A stretch of 64,000 bases of DNA from assembly GCF_004379255.2 (NCBI RefSeq), contig NC_056033.1:42868719-42932718 (forward strand), read 5' to 3'. Shown here in pieces: positions 35,639 to 48,400 of this stretch; position 1 is the first letter of the stretch, and every line of letters starts with the position of its first letter. Source of the DNA: Salvia splendens (lineage: Eukaryota; Streptophyta; Magnoliopsida; Lamiales; Lamiaceae). The position numbers were made by a program, and so were the translations under genes. The notes beneath the pieces were generated by a model. That model ran no database searches and had not been told where the DNA came from. It saw only the letters and a list, made by a program, of their open reading frames with translations.

Positions 35639-37281
35639 AGGTAGACAAGGATGAAGAAGGTCGAGCCAACGACTATAAACAAAGGCGCTGATTGGGAGGC
35701 AACCCAAGTTTTTTGTTTTTATTTTTGATTTCATATGTTGGAGGTTTTGTTTGCTCAATTCTTTCCTCCAACATTTATTTTGAATTGAGTGTTTCTTTTT
35801 GTAGTTTTTGTTCTTTTTGTAGGAGCAACTGGGAGTTAGGATTGGAGCTTAGGAGGAAGCACACCTGCAAAGGATTTTTACACCCACCCTCCCACCCGAA
35901 CGCACTATGGACGTCATGCCAAGTTTGGGGGAGTTTCCTTTCCCTTTACTTTATTTGTCTTTTTTGCATGCATTGAGGACAATGACGCATTCAAGTTTGG
36001 GGGGGTTATGAATGATTTGTGATGTTTGTTTTTGGGTGTTTTGCTTGATAAAGATGTTTTGAATCTATGTAGTTGACGGGTGCATGCTTTATCTTCGGCT
36101 TTCTGGTTAGGAAATCTTGCTTGATCTTACTTGATCTTTGAAGCTTAGGATGAATGGAATGGGTGCATGAATTTATTTGAAAGAGCATGTTGTGATTACA
36201 TCCGATTTCTTAAGTTGAGGAGAGTATGAAAATCGCATGACTTGTGGAAATTATTTTGGATTGATTTGCTTTATCGAGTGAAGTGCTTGCGTTCGTTTGT
36301 GTTAACGATTTGGGAGGATAAGGCACTAGGATGAACTCCATGGCCAAATGATCACATGCCTAGTCCATCAAATGATCCCCTAGAAGCCACCTTGAGCTTA
36401 ATTTCTTATTCTTTGTGTAAACACTTAGCCAAACACTTAGCCACTGAAATAAGCCTAATTTTAGCCTCATCGATAGACCTTGCTACTATTTGGGTGCTAA
36501 ATACAAGTTGAGCTTTGTGGTTTGAGTTTGAGTGTGGGTGGTGAATTGTAAAGAGTAGACATTTCTAGACTTGATAGAAGGTGAAAAGAATGAAGTTCTA
36601 AGAAAAAAAAAACAAGAAAAAGAAAAAGACGACCTCCAAATTCACAAAAGTCGAGGTCTTTACAAAAACAAAAAAAAAGGAATAAGTTGATGAAATAAAG
36701 ATAGAGCTTCTATGTTTGTTTGTGTAATCTCGTCTGGAATAGATCTCAAGTTTGGGGGAGTGTGGGTTTGGTTGTAATTTTTCGTTGGTTAATCTTTGGA
36801 AGGAAGTTGTAGGAGGGAAGATTTTGGCACTCAAATGTGTAGCCTTTGAGCTCACTATCCATACTTATCCTACCTCGTCCCTAGCCCCATTACAACCTTG
36901 AAATAAGACCTTGGACCTTATCGTTGATGCTTGTGGATGTTGTGTAAAGAACTTGGTAGAGTTAAAGAGGTTCGATTTGAAATCTGTGAGTCTATGTGGT
37001 TAGTATTGCTTAATGAGTCAATGATGATGGTTTGAGTTGTTTGATCGCATGCTTGGACTTATTTTGAAGTGCACCTTAACTTGACGTTCTAGGGGGATGA
37101 GTGATTGTTCTTGAGAGTGGGAAATCTCGATTGGAAATGTTGGGGGTTTAGATTTTGTCACTCACGTCCCTACATGATTCTTTGTGATGAAAATTTCTCT
37201 GCGGGGTAGACTTGCGTTGAGTTTTTGTGCTAAAAAATGTACCTTGCTCGGGGCGAGCAAGAGCTTAAGTTTGGGGGTATT
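35639..37281 (+). other. Non-coding 3' region of the retrotransposon with polypurine tract
   Basis: This lies where pol would be expected. It opens with GGGAGGCAACCCAAG at about 35694-35708 and contains AAGTTTGGGGG at 35921, 35993, 36748 and 37267. The last copy abuts the right LTR and is the likely polypurine tract. No reverse-transcriptase, RNase H or integrase motif is visible in any frame. Confidence 0.8.
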
Positions 37282-38551
37282 TGATGCGAAGCTTATTTCC
37301 TATTCTTTACCCCGGATTTCATGTTAATTATAACTCACCAAGTCGTGCTTTGAGTGTAGTTTCGGGTGTTAGAAGCTGGAAGTTCGTCGGAAATGCATAG
37401 CTGAGATTCCAGAGAGTTCGCCCGGTCGGGCGTTTTGATGTCGCTAAACGCCCGGTCGGGCGTTTCCATTTTGTGCATATGGAGTCCAGAAAGTTCGCCC
37501 GGTCGGGCGTTCTGATTTCAACTAAACGCCCGGTCGGGCGTTTCCCGCGAGGCCATGCAGTAGCCTTTCGCCCGGTCGGGCGATTACCTCCTTTGAATTC
37601 GCCCGGTCGGGCGTTTTAGTCGCGTAACTGCGATTTTGCAGTTGACCCAGCGGTTGAAGGATTAAAAAAGCTAGAAAATGAATTGGACAGGAGGACAGAC
37701 GGAGAAGAGAGACAGAGGGAGAGAAAGGAGGAGAGGAAGAAGAGAAGGAAGGCATTCCGGCCATTATTCCGACCATCCATTCCCGAATCCCGACTCCACT
37801 CGACGAGAGCATCACACCTATGGTTTTATTTCTACATTCTACCATGTGTATAGGCTAGGCTCTCTTTGTTGCTCCGAGTTGTAATCTAGGCTTGTGTATT
37901 TGTTTTAACACCTTGAATCGTATGTTTGATACCAACAATGTGTTTGATAATTAAAATGCTACGTTTTTGGCTAATGATGTAGTGTTGTTAAATCTTAACT
38001 ATTGTCTCTTTAACATAGCTTAGGATTGATCGTTTGTTGGTATGCTTTCGATTTAGAACTGTTCAGGGGATAAATTGATAGTGGATTAGGTAAGTGATTA
38101 TAGTAGACGACATTTATTCCCGCGCATCCGCAGGAATTAAATGTCGTTGAAAGTTGGTTCATGGAACAAGTGTTCAGCTGACTGTGAACTATACGTCGTA
38201 GACATGTTCAGTGCACGCGATTAGGTTGATAATTATAATCCCGTCGTATGTTTCGTTGTAAATGGTGTAAAACAACGCAAGCTTAGTGAGCAACTTGGAG
38301 TGACCTGTCTTTCTCGTGTCAAAAATCTCATTTTAGTAGCTTAATTTAGTTAACCATCTCAAAATCAAAACAAAATCTTTTTATGCTCTGTGTAGTCTTA
38401 TTAAGCGTAAGCAATCTCGCCTCCCTGTGGATCGACACTTGAAATACTACTACGATACTGTATTCTTGCAGTAGTGTAGTATTATTAGAGTTAAAATAAT
38501 TAAACTTGATAATCTTTATGCTTTGATTAAGAACTCTAAAACATCACATCA
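37282..38551 (+). repeat. Right (3') LTR, 1270 bp
   Basis: It matches the left LTR in length and, by eye, in sequence, including the six-copy CGCCCGGTCGGGCG cluster. It ends CATCA and is followed by the second ACAAG target copy at 38552-38556. Read on the minus strand from ATAD3, its first bases supply the premature stop. Confidence 0.95.
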
Positions 38552-41500
38552 ACAAGCCCGGTTTTCTCTCCCCGGCTTCTGCTACGTACTTACGCAGGTA
38601 GAGTTTGAGGAGTTTGAAACGCTCCTCTTCGCCGGGCAAGGGGAATTCGAGGACCTCATCGATACGATCTGCCACAGCGGAGTCGAGATCACCTGGTCGG
38701 TTGGTTGCAAGAGCAAGGACTATATCCTTGGATTGGTCGCCAGTGCGAAATAAAAGTGCGTTGAGTGCACTCCTTTGAGCTTCACTCATGTATGTTTTGT
38801 TCCGCCTGTTGCAGTGAATTGCATTACTTGCTAGTATTAAAAGATTACATCGATAGCAAGACCGTGGAGGATGCCAACATGCATGCTTATGAAGGCTAAA
38901 CTCTAAAGGAATGCACTTCAGACATTGATTGCTCTTATAGGAAAGTGAAATATAACTTACTCGCACAAGAACGCATCTGCTTCGTCGATGAAAAGCAGTA
39001 ATCCCCTGTTCGACTTCTTAGCCCAGTCAAACAATTGATGTATCTTTGTAACAGCCTGAGAACCCAGTGGAGCAACATCTCCTCCAGTCATCAAGGCATA
39101 GTCAAGGCCCTAATATAAAAACCAGATTATTTCTGAATTACAAGCAGCCACATAAAAACACCATGATGACAAGCTCTCGTAACAAAAGGGTCAGGTCAAT
39201 TAGATGCTAGTGATCTATGAAGAGATATGTATGAACAAGAACAATAGGAACCCGAAGCATTCCTGAGATTTCCCATCAGATTCGCTCAATATTTATGAGC
39301 TAGTACTTGATTAGTTGATTTAGGCAGAAAAAAAGGAAGTTACCCAACTAAGAAACAGTAGTTTCACATTTCATGAGGAGAGATTATGACATCTTACAGA
39401 TTTACGGGCAAGCTCCCTCGCAGCCATCGTTTTTCCAGTTCCTGGCGGCCCATAAAAGAGCATGTTCCTGAATGGAGCCTGATGAGCTTTAGTATTAGCT
39501 GTTGCAGTTGCCAAGTGTTGAATCCGCCTCTGAAGAGAAGGATTCAAGATAACATCGCCAAACCCATTCCCGTTTTGAGAACTTCTATTAGCACCACTGG
39601 TGATGCTTCTCAGGCCACGGGAAAATAGGCCAGACCATGGATATTTCCCTCGCGAAGATTCTCTTATTAGAGATGGTTGTCCCAATATTCGGTCCACATA
39701 ACTCCAAATTACCCTGGCACCTTCTCTGAAATTCAAGAAATACATTCCATTAAGCTATAATACAGATATGACTATTACATTAATACAGGATTCAGAATAG
39801 ACACAATTTAGTAAAGAGGAGATAAATGGACAATAGCCCTTATACAGTAGAGGCTTGTTTGCTAGGTAATTCTCCATTGGATAAGGCTTGATATGTTTTA
39901 CTAGAATGGCTTACAATATTCAATATTTTATTTATTTGTATGGTTGGATGTAAAGTTCTTCATTGAATTGCAATTTCTAAAATACCATTTTGTATCATGA
40001 CTCATGAGGAGGGCAAGAAGAGTGTTTATCTTATCATGTTCCAACTAATATTATGATGAATAATCTAGTCTAGAAGTAAATTAATACTACATGTTATGGG
40101 AACATATTATGTTCCTTAGCTTAAGAATTTAAACTTCAGATTCCAAGTTCAATTCTTGCAAAAATCATTAATTGATGTTTCCTGGCAATAATATTACTTT
40201 ATCGGCATTCCACCGCTAGGATGGGAAAATAATGTCTAAACTAACATTAAAATGGCACCACAGAACAAATTCTGCAAACAAAAGACAGGGTAAAAATCCT
40301 ATCTCTCAATATTTTCCACTAATGTTAAATAGTAAACAAAGGGAAAGGTGTTGCACACTGTCAACCATCAAAATACCTCGTTGTGTATACTCCTGCGGCA
40401 AGAGCTGTTACACCTCCAACAGCTACAACAAGCTTGTTTTGATCCGTCAAAATTGCATGCAGACCCCCTGTTTTACATGAACAGTCACTAAGGTTAAGAT
40501 GAGAAACGAACTTGGTTAAATGATTAGGTCAGCCTAAATACATTAATAAGCTGACTTGGAGCCAGACTCAGGCTACAAAATGTCAATGCATGATATCACA
40601 TCCACTTTGTGCATCACGTAACAGCAATATTAGAGATACTATTTCCGTAAGAAAAAATTAAGGAAGACGAAAAAACCTCCAATGTGCTCAAAAGCTGTAT
40701 TAATCGCAGAAACCCATTTCTCTCTCTCTGCATTTGCACGCTCAACCAGCATTCTTTTATTAACTTCCTCCGCAAGCTTGGCTTCATGGGCTCTACCCTC
40801 TGCTTCTGCCATAGCCCGCACCCTGATAGTTTCACGTTCAATCTCTGCCTTCTCTCTTTCAGTTTGGCGACGCTGTGCTTGAATTTGCTCTTCAGTTGTT
40901 CGTCTGGCAGCCTCCTGCCTCATAGCTGATTCTTCTTGCATTTTCACAATCTCTTGATTTCTTGCTCTTTGTTGTTCATTCTCTGCCTAAAACACTCGAG
41001 ATTTTATTTCCTATGACTACTGGAATACTTTTGCACTTCACATGCATAAAAAAACCATTTACCTGCATTCTTTTCCTTGCCAATTCATCTTCATATCGAG
41101 CCATCTGTGATTTTATTTGTGCTTGTGTCTGAGCTAGCTTTTTCTGTTCATCATACACCACTTTTTGTTTCTCCTGCCAAATTAGATGATTCTTTGTCAT
41201 TTTTGGATATGAAAGTTGGACTATTTTATATGCATCAAAATGGAATTGTGAGTGTCTAAACAAACAATCAGATCTGGGTTGTGCAGATTTACTAAGGATT
41301 CAGTCAAATAATCTACTCTATTAGTTGGGTAAGAATACTCCATACAAAATGGAAAACTTAACTTTAAATTCATAGGTCTTTCTGTAAATGCTACGATCAT
41401 TGGTGAAGTATGGCACTTGGTATTGATAGAGCAAATAAGATCGATGAGCCATGATGAATTACATGTTAAACTGCTATACAAATTTACAGGAGAAAGCTGC

Positions 41501-42465
41501 TACACTATCATCTTCTCCCATAACAGAAGAATTTTGGCTCGTTTGTATAAGCCAGACACCAAACTATCCTGCCTAAACCACACCAAAACTCATCCGGACA
41601 ATTGATAACAATGACATGTCTTAGTTCATAGCACCAGGGACTATAATATGTCATAAGTGTCTGAGCAATATTTTCTTTCTATATCATAGATTTCAGCTCA
41701 AGAAAATGGAAACAGAACAGATGATCCAAGACCCAGCGAGGCTTACAGTTTCAGCTTGAGCTTGTAACGCCTTGAATTCCGCTGCTTTTGCATTTAACTC
41801 TTGCTGCCTCGTTTCTTCTTGCTTTTTCATCACTTCAAATACCTATACCAATACAATTGCTCCCATATAAAAATTCTGAGATCCAGAAACCAAATACAAC
41901 CATTAAAGCATAAAGAACTTTCCCTGCATACATGTGGCTGCAATAGCAGTAGCAATTACATGATTTTCCATCATGCCAACTGAGAAAACACATCAAAACA
42001 TAAAGCCGTGTCTGATTGTCTTATGATCACTATAGTAACTATATTCCCAATGAAACTACACAAAACCTACTATTCAACCAAAAAATTAACACAAAAAACA
42101 CATACTCAACAAATTATCTTCAACATTTTGACACAACCACACAGGTAATCGATAAATCGAAATGCGAACTCGTAAAAGTTAAAAAAAACCTTTTTAGCAT
42201 GCGAAGAGCTAGTAATCTCTTTCAACGCTTTCGCGCCCCTCTCCAATGCCTCGGGATCGAAGCCAGAAGATGTCGTCCTAGGGTTATCATTCCGATGCCG
42301 CCGCTCAGCCGGCTGGTCTGGCGGCTTAGTCGGCTCCGCAGCCGACGGGGAGCCGGAGCTGGAGAATGGAGATAACTTGAATGAGCCATCTGCGTAGGAG
42401 TGCTCTGCACCAAATGCAGCATGAGCTACAGCTGCTAGCACCCCTGATGCCCAATTTTTAGCCAT

Positions 42466-43846
42466 TTTCGCCCAAAAAATCGGCCGATTAGCTCAGGGGA
42501 TTACACAATACGATGATTTGGGGATTTTCAGGCTCCAGATTGCAAGAGATTCGGGAAATTAACTTTTACATGACATCGACTTGGGGGAAGAAGAGACGAG
42601 GGTTTATGTAGGGTTTCTAATATTTGGGGGAAATTGCAGTTTTGGATTCTTTTTTTTAGTTTATTATTACTAGTACTAGTATAAATGTGGTATGATTATT
42701 AACACATGCCTAATAATAATAATAATAATTATAATTATAGTATAGACAAAAATACATGAGTTTTTATAAATTTGGGAAAAAATCAACTCGTATAGTATAT
42801 GTTATGATAAATATTATCACTTCTAGAATTAAAGTATTTGTATTTTCTAAAAATATTTTCAATAACAACAAAGTGGCGTTGGTTCGAGGGCACGGCTTAG
42901 CTAGTGACATTCATCTTATTCTTTTGTCTTGTCTTTCATTTTGTATATTGTTGTTTATTGTATTTAGCTTAGTAGTTGATCTTTTAGAGTGTTTCCATAG
43001 ACTATATTGAGCTCGCCTAGAACGATAGATTGAACATTTTTATTTTTTAATATAAAAAAATAGGTAAAAACTTCATTTGAAATAAAATGAAAATTTAGTA
43101 TCCATTTTAGTACATAAATAGATGTAGTACTAGTTTTTTTAATGGTCAATTTTATCTCAGTTTTTGAAATTGATTAGATTTCGCTTTAACCTTTCACAAT
43201 TGTATTAATTCTAGCCAATTCGTTTTAATTTATCAATTACTGTATCTCAATCTTTTCCACTTGTTTCAATTTCTATATCTAAATTTCACTTTAATGGTGG
43301 AATCGTGGCACAGCGTATCAATTCCTAACATTTTTATAAATAATTAGTTGAAAACGAATGATTTAATAAATATATTGGAATATAATTGGTAAGTTGAAAA
43401 CACATGTAATAAAATTGGTATAATTACTAAAGGCAGGAGATAAAATTGATAAGATGAATAAAGTCATCAAACTATTTTCGAATATATTTTCAAATTATTC
43501 TCATCGAATAAAGGCAGGAGATAAAATTGATAAGATCAATAAAGTCATCAAATTATTCTCATTGACTATATTTCATAAGATATTCTACATCTCACAGATG
43601 AAATTTCAAAATTCTTTTATTTCCAAATAAGACAATTTGACTACTATCATTTAATATTTTTCACAAAATATTCTGAAAAAGCAAAATTTTACATATCAAG
43701 ACATCATAGATCACAAAATACAAAGAATAAAACATTAAATGCCAAAAGAGAAAATTACATGTATATATACCTCCACAAATACACATAAAGCCACAAGAAT
43801 CAAAATTATTTTACATTTAATCTTTCACCATTCGAAGCCGTGGAAA
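42466..43846. other. AT-rich spacer between ATAD3 and the defensin-like gene
   Basis: No gene is recognised. It contains an ATA/TAATAA run at about 42708-42735 and an 81 bp-period direct repeat at 43429-43591. ATAD3 promoter elements presumably lie in its first few hundred bases. Confidence 0.6.
43429..43591 (+). repeat. Two-copy 81 bp direct repeat
   Basis: AAAGGCAGGAGATAAAATTG begins at 43429 and again at 43510. In both copies it is followed by ATAAGATSAATAAAGTCATCAAA and AAATTATTCTCAT. It lies about 250 bp upstream of the defensin-like start codon. Confidence 0.75.
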
Positions 43847-44696
43847 ATGAAAGTTCAAAATCATGTTGTAATTTTTAGTAGTTCTTTTGTTGTCGCCACC
43901 ATTTCCGATCCAAGTAAATGACTAGTGACACAAGTTACTGTTTTTATTATAGTGATAATGGTTATTTATATTACAAAATTTGATTAAATTTTGGTTAATC
44001 TAATAAATTTTTTAAATATAATGTTAAATTATAAAAAAATATTTTTTTCTCAATTATCTTGTGTAGTATATATGGATAAGATCGTACGAGAAATGAGAAT
44101 TGAATATCATGATTTATTATTATATTTTAAATCTGTTGAGACAGACCATGTTTAATCAAATTTTAAAATTTAAATGACTATTGTCCTTTTATTAGATGTT
44201 AACTTGTCAGAAAACCATGAATTTAGATAAAAGTATGGTTCATCCCGTCACTTTAAAAACTTGCTACTAAATATTAGCATGGTGACTTATTTATAATACT
44301 TTGTTGACCTAAAATATACTGGCAGTCTCGTCCACATAGAACTTCTGGATGCCGATGCAATTTCACCCCAGCTAAAATCCATGGAAAAATTGATAAAATT
44401 CATGTTTTTTAATGTTGATTTTTTAAGTTGCGGGGTATATCAAAATTTGTCAAAATTCACAATTTGCACTTCATTGTATACATTGGAATTTTCACTTGAT
44501 TTTTTTTTCACATACTGGTTTTAAATGTTTTTTTTTTATTGTAGTACCGGTGAATCCATTTTGCTATGAAGTGTGTTCGGACAAATTTGGAAATGATAAA
44601 TGTTTGGGATTATGCATTAATAGAAGATTTAATTATGGATATTGTGCTCAACAACCAGATGGCCCAGATATCCTCTGTTGCTGCCAACCTCAGTGA
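43847..44696 (+). CDS. Defensin-like secreted cysteine-rich peptide
   Basis: Two exons: 43847-43913 (signal peptide) and 44545-44696 (mature peptide), giving 72 residues. The split codon reads through in frame (CCA A/TA). Exon 1 encodes a short hydrophobic leader, MKVQNHVVIFSSSFVVATIS. Exon 2 encodes eight cysteines in the order C-x3-C-x8-C-x3-C-x9-C-x10-CCC. C-x3-C followed by GYC and a C-x-C within the final CCC fits the cysteine-stabilised alpha-beta pattern of plant defensin-like peptides. One intron after the signal peptide is the classic DEFL structure. It is probably secreted, with a defence or reproductive signalling role unknown. Exon 1 is less certain than exon 2; an upstream in-frame ATG at 43739 is an alternative start. 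Confidence 0.65.
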
Positions 44697-45431
44697 CTAT
44701 TATATTGTTGGAAATTGAAATAAAAAATATTTATACGAATGTATGAATTTCTAGTCAGTTTTGAATGGATGTAAATGCAACACCACAATATTATTTTATA
44801 TATTTTTATTGGCAGTGGCAACCATATAAAATTAGCGAAGTTGCAATTGCAAAATTTTTAAAATAATGTCATAATTGTATGGATTGAATAAAATAAAAAT
44901 GACTTTTGAAAATATAAACTATGTATATCTATCACTTTATTGAATGAATTCACGGTCATAATGTTGGAATCTCCTGGAAGGGTACGCAATAACAAACATG
45001 GTTAAATGAATTACAATATGATACTTCCTATCTCGAGTATTTAATTTTGGGCAATGTCACATATCTAAGGTTATCTTATCACCATCCAATTCAATCTCGA
45101 GTAATCTCGAAACATAATTTTAAGCAAACGAACGTACCAAAAGAATGGGTGATCTCTTGTTCTATAACTTGGCAATTTATAACACAAACAATCAAAGAAT
45201 TACACTTACACCACAACCTTTGATCACCAATAACATCTATGTTTCACCTATGCAGCTTTGTCTAAAATTGCAACACATTACTAAATCTGTCTGAAAAAAA
45301 ATCCCCAGCTAGAGAGAGAACAATCTAACTAGAAAAGAATAGGATCAACACCACAGTGATTCAAACATTATGAGTAGCAATTACACAAGTTGACAAAACC
45401 CAAAAAAGCAAAGGTACATGGAAGAGGACAA
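44697..45431. other. Spacer between convergent DEFL and GT47 genes
   Basis: AT-rich, no coding sequence recognised. It includes the 3' trailers of both genes. Confidence 0.6.
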
Positions 45432-48400
45432 TCAAGAGAAGGGTACTGGGCTAGTACTGTTCGGTCGCCTGCATTCGCAACTGCAGATGCTTCTAGATTC
45501 TTTCACAACACGTTGTGATCTCCTCGAGTGAAGCTTGATGTTAACCAACTTACCTGCCATCTGTTGAAAGTGCGAAGGGAATGAGAATCACTTTAAACGT
45601 GCATGCTTAAATCCTAATAGTAATAGGCAGAGACTAATTAAGAACAACTCCTGCTAATGCGAAGTAAGAAGTTTTAAAATGAGGCTAAACTGACTGAAAG
45701 CCTCCCAAGGAAAAAGACACGCAGGTTGAAGTAGGTTGGGAGTTTAGATTGAATGATTGGCAAATGCAACATCTCTACTAAGTTCTACAACTCTACATGA
45801 TTATTGAAGGTAAACTATTCTTCAATAATGGGCTTATTTGGTAACAGAAAAACAATAAAATCACGATTAGTAAGATTAATAAAGCTTTCTGAAAGTAAGA
45901 GCCACTAACTCATAGTAGATCCAGACATCAGCATTTAGCACCGGGATTTCATTAAAATTAGACTTATTGAAAGGACGGAATACGAACCATTCTCCAAACC
46001 AAGTCTTCTGGACCCAATGGCTGAGCAGGATGGGAATATAGAAAATGCCTCGAGTACTGAAATGAGTAATAATTATGAGAAAAGTGTTAATAGCTGTCCA
46101 TAGACTCAAAATCAGAAAACATAATTTACAGAACAAACTAAAGATGCAAATACCTTAGCAAGACTTGTTTGTTTCAGTCTTATTTGAGAGGAAGAAATAT
46201 TTCTTAAATAGGATACGAGCCATCCTGGCTGCATGGCGTCACTAGAGGAGACGAATACAGCAATCTGTCACAGAACAAGGGTCTCAGTCACCAAAAGCTG
46301 CAAATTAAGTTATACTTGTAGTTACAGGTAATGAAACATAATCTCTGGCACGTGCTGTACACTGCTTAACAAGGCGGAGTTAGCAATAGACATTTAAATA
46401 TTCATATGTGAGCAGCACTAAACACCTCATAAATGTTTTTCACTACTTACACTCTAAGACTCAGATTTAGTCCTAGTATGCATTTTTGTAACATTAGTTG
46501 CTATTTCAAGGAGATGGAGCAAATAACTTGCATGATGAAACCTCAAAGAAAAAATATATACCTTGCGGTAATCAAGAATTCCTTCAAAAGGAAGTTCCAA
46601 CTCATCACTAACTATTACAGGGATGCAGCCACTAACAATAGCATCAAACAACCTAGCAGATGAAGGAGTATCACCAGCTGGGTTAAGGCAAAAGATAGAC
46701 CTGATGAACAAGGAACAAACACGTAGATCAGCAGACTCTGTTGGCCATACAAAATTTAATTATGCAGCCGAAGATTACTTGCGCATGCCAATCTGAGCAG
46801 CATTCTTTCCTCCCTTTCCAGTAGTACCCTCCTCTATAACCACATCCTTGGAACCATTAAGTTCTGCCACAAGTTTAGCACGAATTTTACCGCCCTGAGA
46901 ACAAAAAGCAGTATTTTCACTAGCAGACTTAAACACGGAATCAAGATGGGCTATTGGCCTTAGGATCCAATTAAGTTAAAAAAAAAATAAACATGTTTAT
47001 ATATAATGAGATCTTACGGCATTTCTTTTCAGCCTTCCTCGAAAAAATAGCAGTGTAGTCCTCTTTGAATCAGACAAGCATTTGGAATCACACAAGTGGA
47101 CGTTGGGAACATATGGAAGTATGAGGTCTTTCTCAAGGTAAACATGTCCAGGCTTATACCTGAATTGTCAAGTCAAGCACATACCAGATATTCGATGTCA
47201 CATCAGCACGTAATTACTATACTTGGTGCGATAACAGAACTTAAGGGAAAACTGACCAATTCCCAGTTGAGTCCATATCTGGAAGGAGCCAGATTGCTTT
47301 CTTCATAAACTTTCGAACAGATTTAAATGACCAAGGATGATGAACTGGTAAGATATGATCTCTACCCTCAGACCGGTTCCAAGCTGGTTGGTCTGTGACC
47401 CACTTTAGGGCTTCCTACAAATCCAAAACGTAGTGAATATTGTTACAAATTGTACAAGTGATGCACAATTATGAGTCTCCCAGGGCAATCTCAAAAACAT
47501 AGTATTGGATTTGTATCCATATCCAATATATCAACTACACCAAATCCCATTATCACAGATTGTTAGGTTTCAGATGAATAAAATTAAGTGATGTGCTTCT
47601 CCCAGAATAGAGTTTAACAGTTTTAGCATATCCCATCACAATGTTAACAAGTCTACGTAAGCTTTCCAGAACAGAATAGAGCGAATAATAAACCTTGACA
47701 TGATAGAACACACTCGAATTTTCAGCAAGGGACTTGACCACAAACTATATCCCATCTCCATTGCATGAGAATATTAACACATGCATGCAGTAGTAGCTGC
47801 TAAAAAGATGCTGCAAGCATATATAAGCAAACATCTAAAAAAATCAAAGAAAGAAACCTAAGGTAACGCACTCACACCCTATAAAGAGCCTTGCATTGCT
47901 GTTTCTCCAACAAGAAAAAGCTGATTGTAGTGAAGAATGGAATGTAGAACAAGTCTGCCTCTTCCTGCTTGTGAACTCTGACCACATTCTTCAACAATCT
48001 CTCTGATTCCGGTGCTATTAAGTCCGCCCACAGCCAATAGTCAATCGAATGCTACAAACGATAAATTACAATCTAAATTTAAAACTAATCAAGCATAAAA
48101 AATCACTAACATTGGATTCAGATCCAAGGAATCGAGCTCTGCTGATAACAAAATTAGCTTCATCACTAAACTTTGCTTAATCAATACTTACTTGCTCGAT
48201 CAATCGATGAACAGGACTGCCATTGGAGGTGAGATTACTGGTCTCTCTATACGTATTGTGAAACAGCCAGAGCAAATCGTAGGTGAATTTCGACGGCATA
48301 TCATACACATAAACCCTAATCGGCGAGTAAAACGAACTCTCTCCTCCGTAGAGACGTTTCTCCTCTTCCTCCGCTATCAAATCGTCTAATCTCTTCACAT

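Larger units (their letters stand above)
31598..38551 (+). mobile_element. Athila-like, gag-protease-only LTR retrotransposon inserted in ATAD3
   Basis: The 6954 bp element has 1270 bp LTRs (31598-32867 and 37282-38551) starting TGATG and ending CATCA, a 5 bp target duplication, a tRNA-Asp-type primer site, one long gag-protease frame, and a 1.6 kb non-coding 3' region with repeated AAGTTTGGGGG motifs. No reverse transcriptase, RNase H or integrase is present. That makes it non-autonomous, of the kind described as TR-GAG elements. Primer site, gag style and the GGGAGGCAACCCAAG motif after the frame point to the Athila branch of Ty3/gypsy. The LTRs show no difference by eye, so the insertion is very recent. 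Confidence 0.93.
31333..42465 (-). pseudogene. ATAD3: ATAD3-type mitochondrial AAA ATPase, last exon split by a retrotransposon
   Basis: Eight exons: 42190-42465, 41747-41842, 41063-41173, 40677-40986, 40377-40467, 39398-39725, 38961-39109, and a last exon in two pieces, 38552-38805 and 31333-31592. Leaving out the insertion and one ACAAG copy, the two pieces are in frame and the ancestral protein would be 624 residues. Order of parts: ATAD3 N-domain with long charged coiled coil (about 70-262), a membrane segment near 277-294, and an AAA core with Walker A GPPGTGKT (387-394), Walker [10 protein letters not shown] (441-448) and ATNRP. ATAD3 proteins span the inner mitochondrial membrane and act on nucleoid and membrane organisation. 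The present allele hits a stop at 38544-38546 just inside the element, giving about 540 residues without the C-terminal helical subdomain. Residual function is doubtful. Confidence 0.93.

Noticed and set aside
38523..38753. Plus-strand 76-residue frame at the right LTR/ATAD3 junction
   Set aside because: It spans the transposon boundary and is antisense to ATAD3 exon 8.
42016..42375. 119-residue plus-strand frame
   Set aside because: Arg-rich antisense shadow of ATAD3 exon 1.
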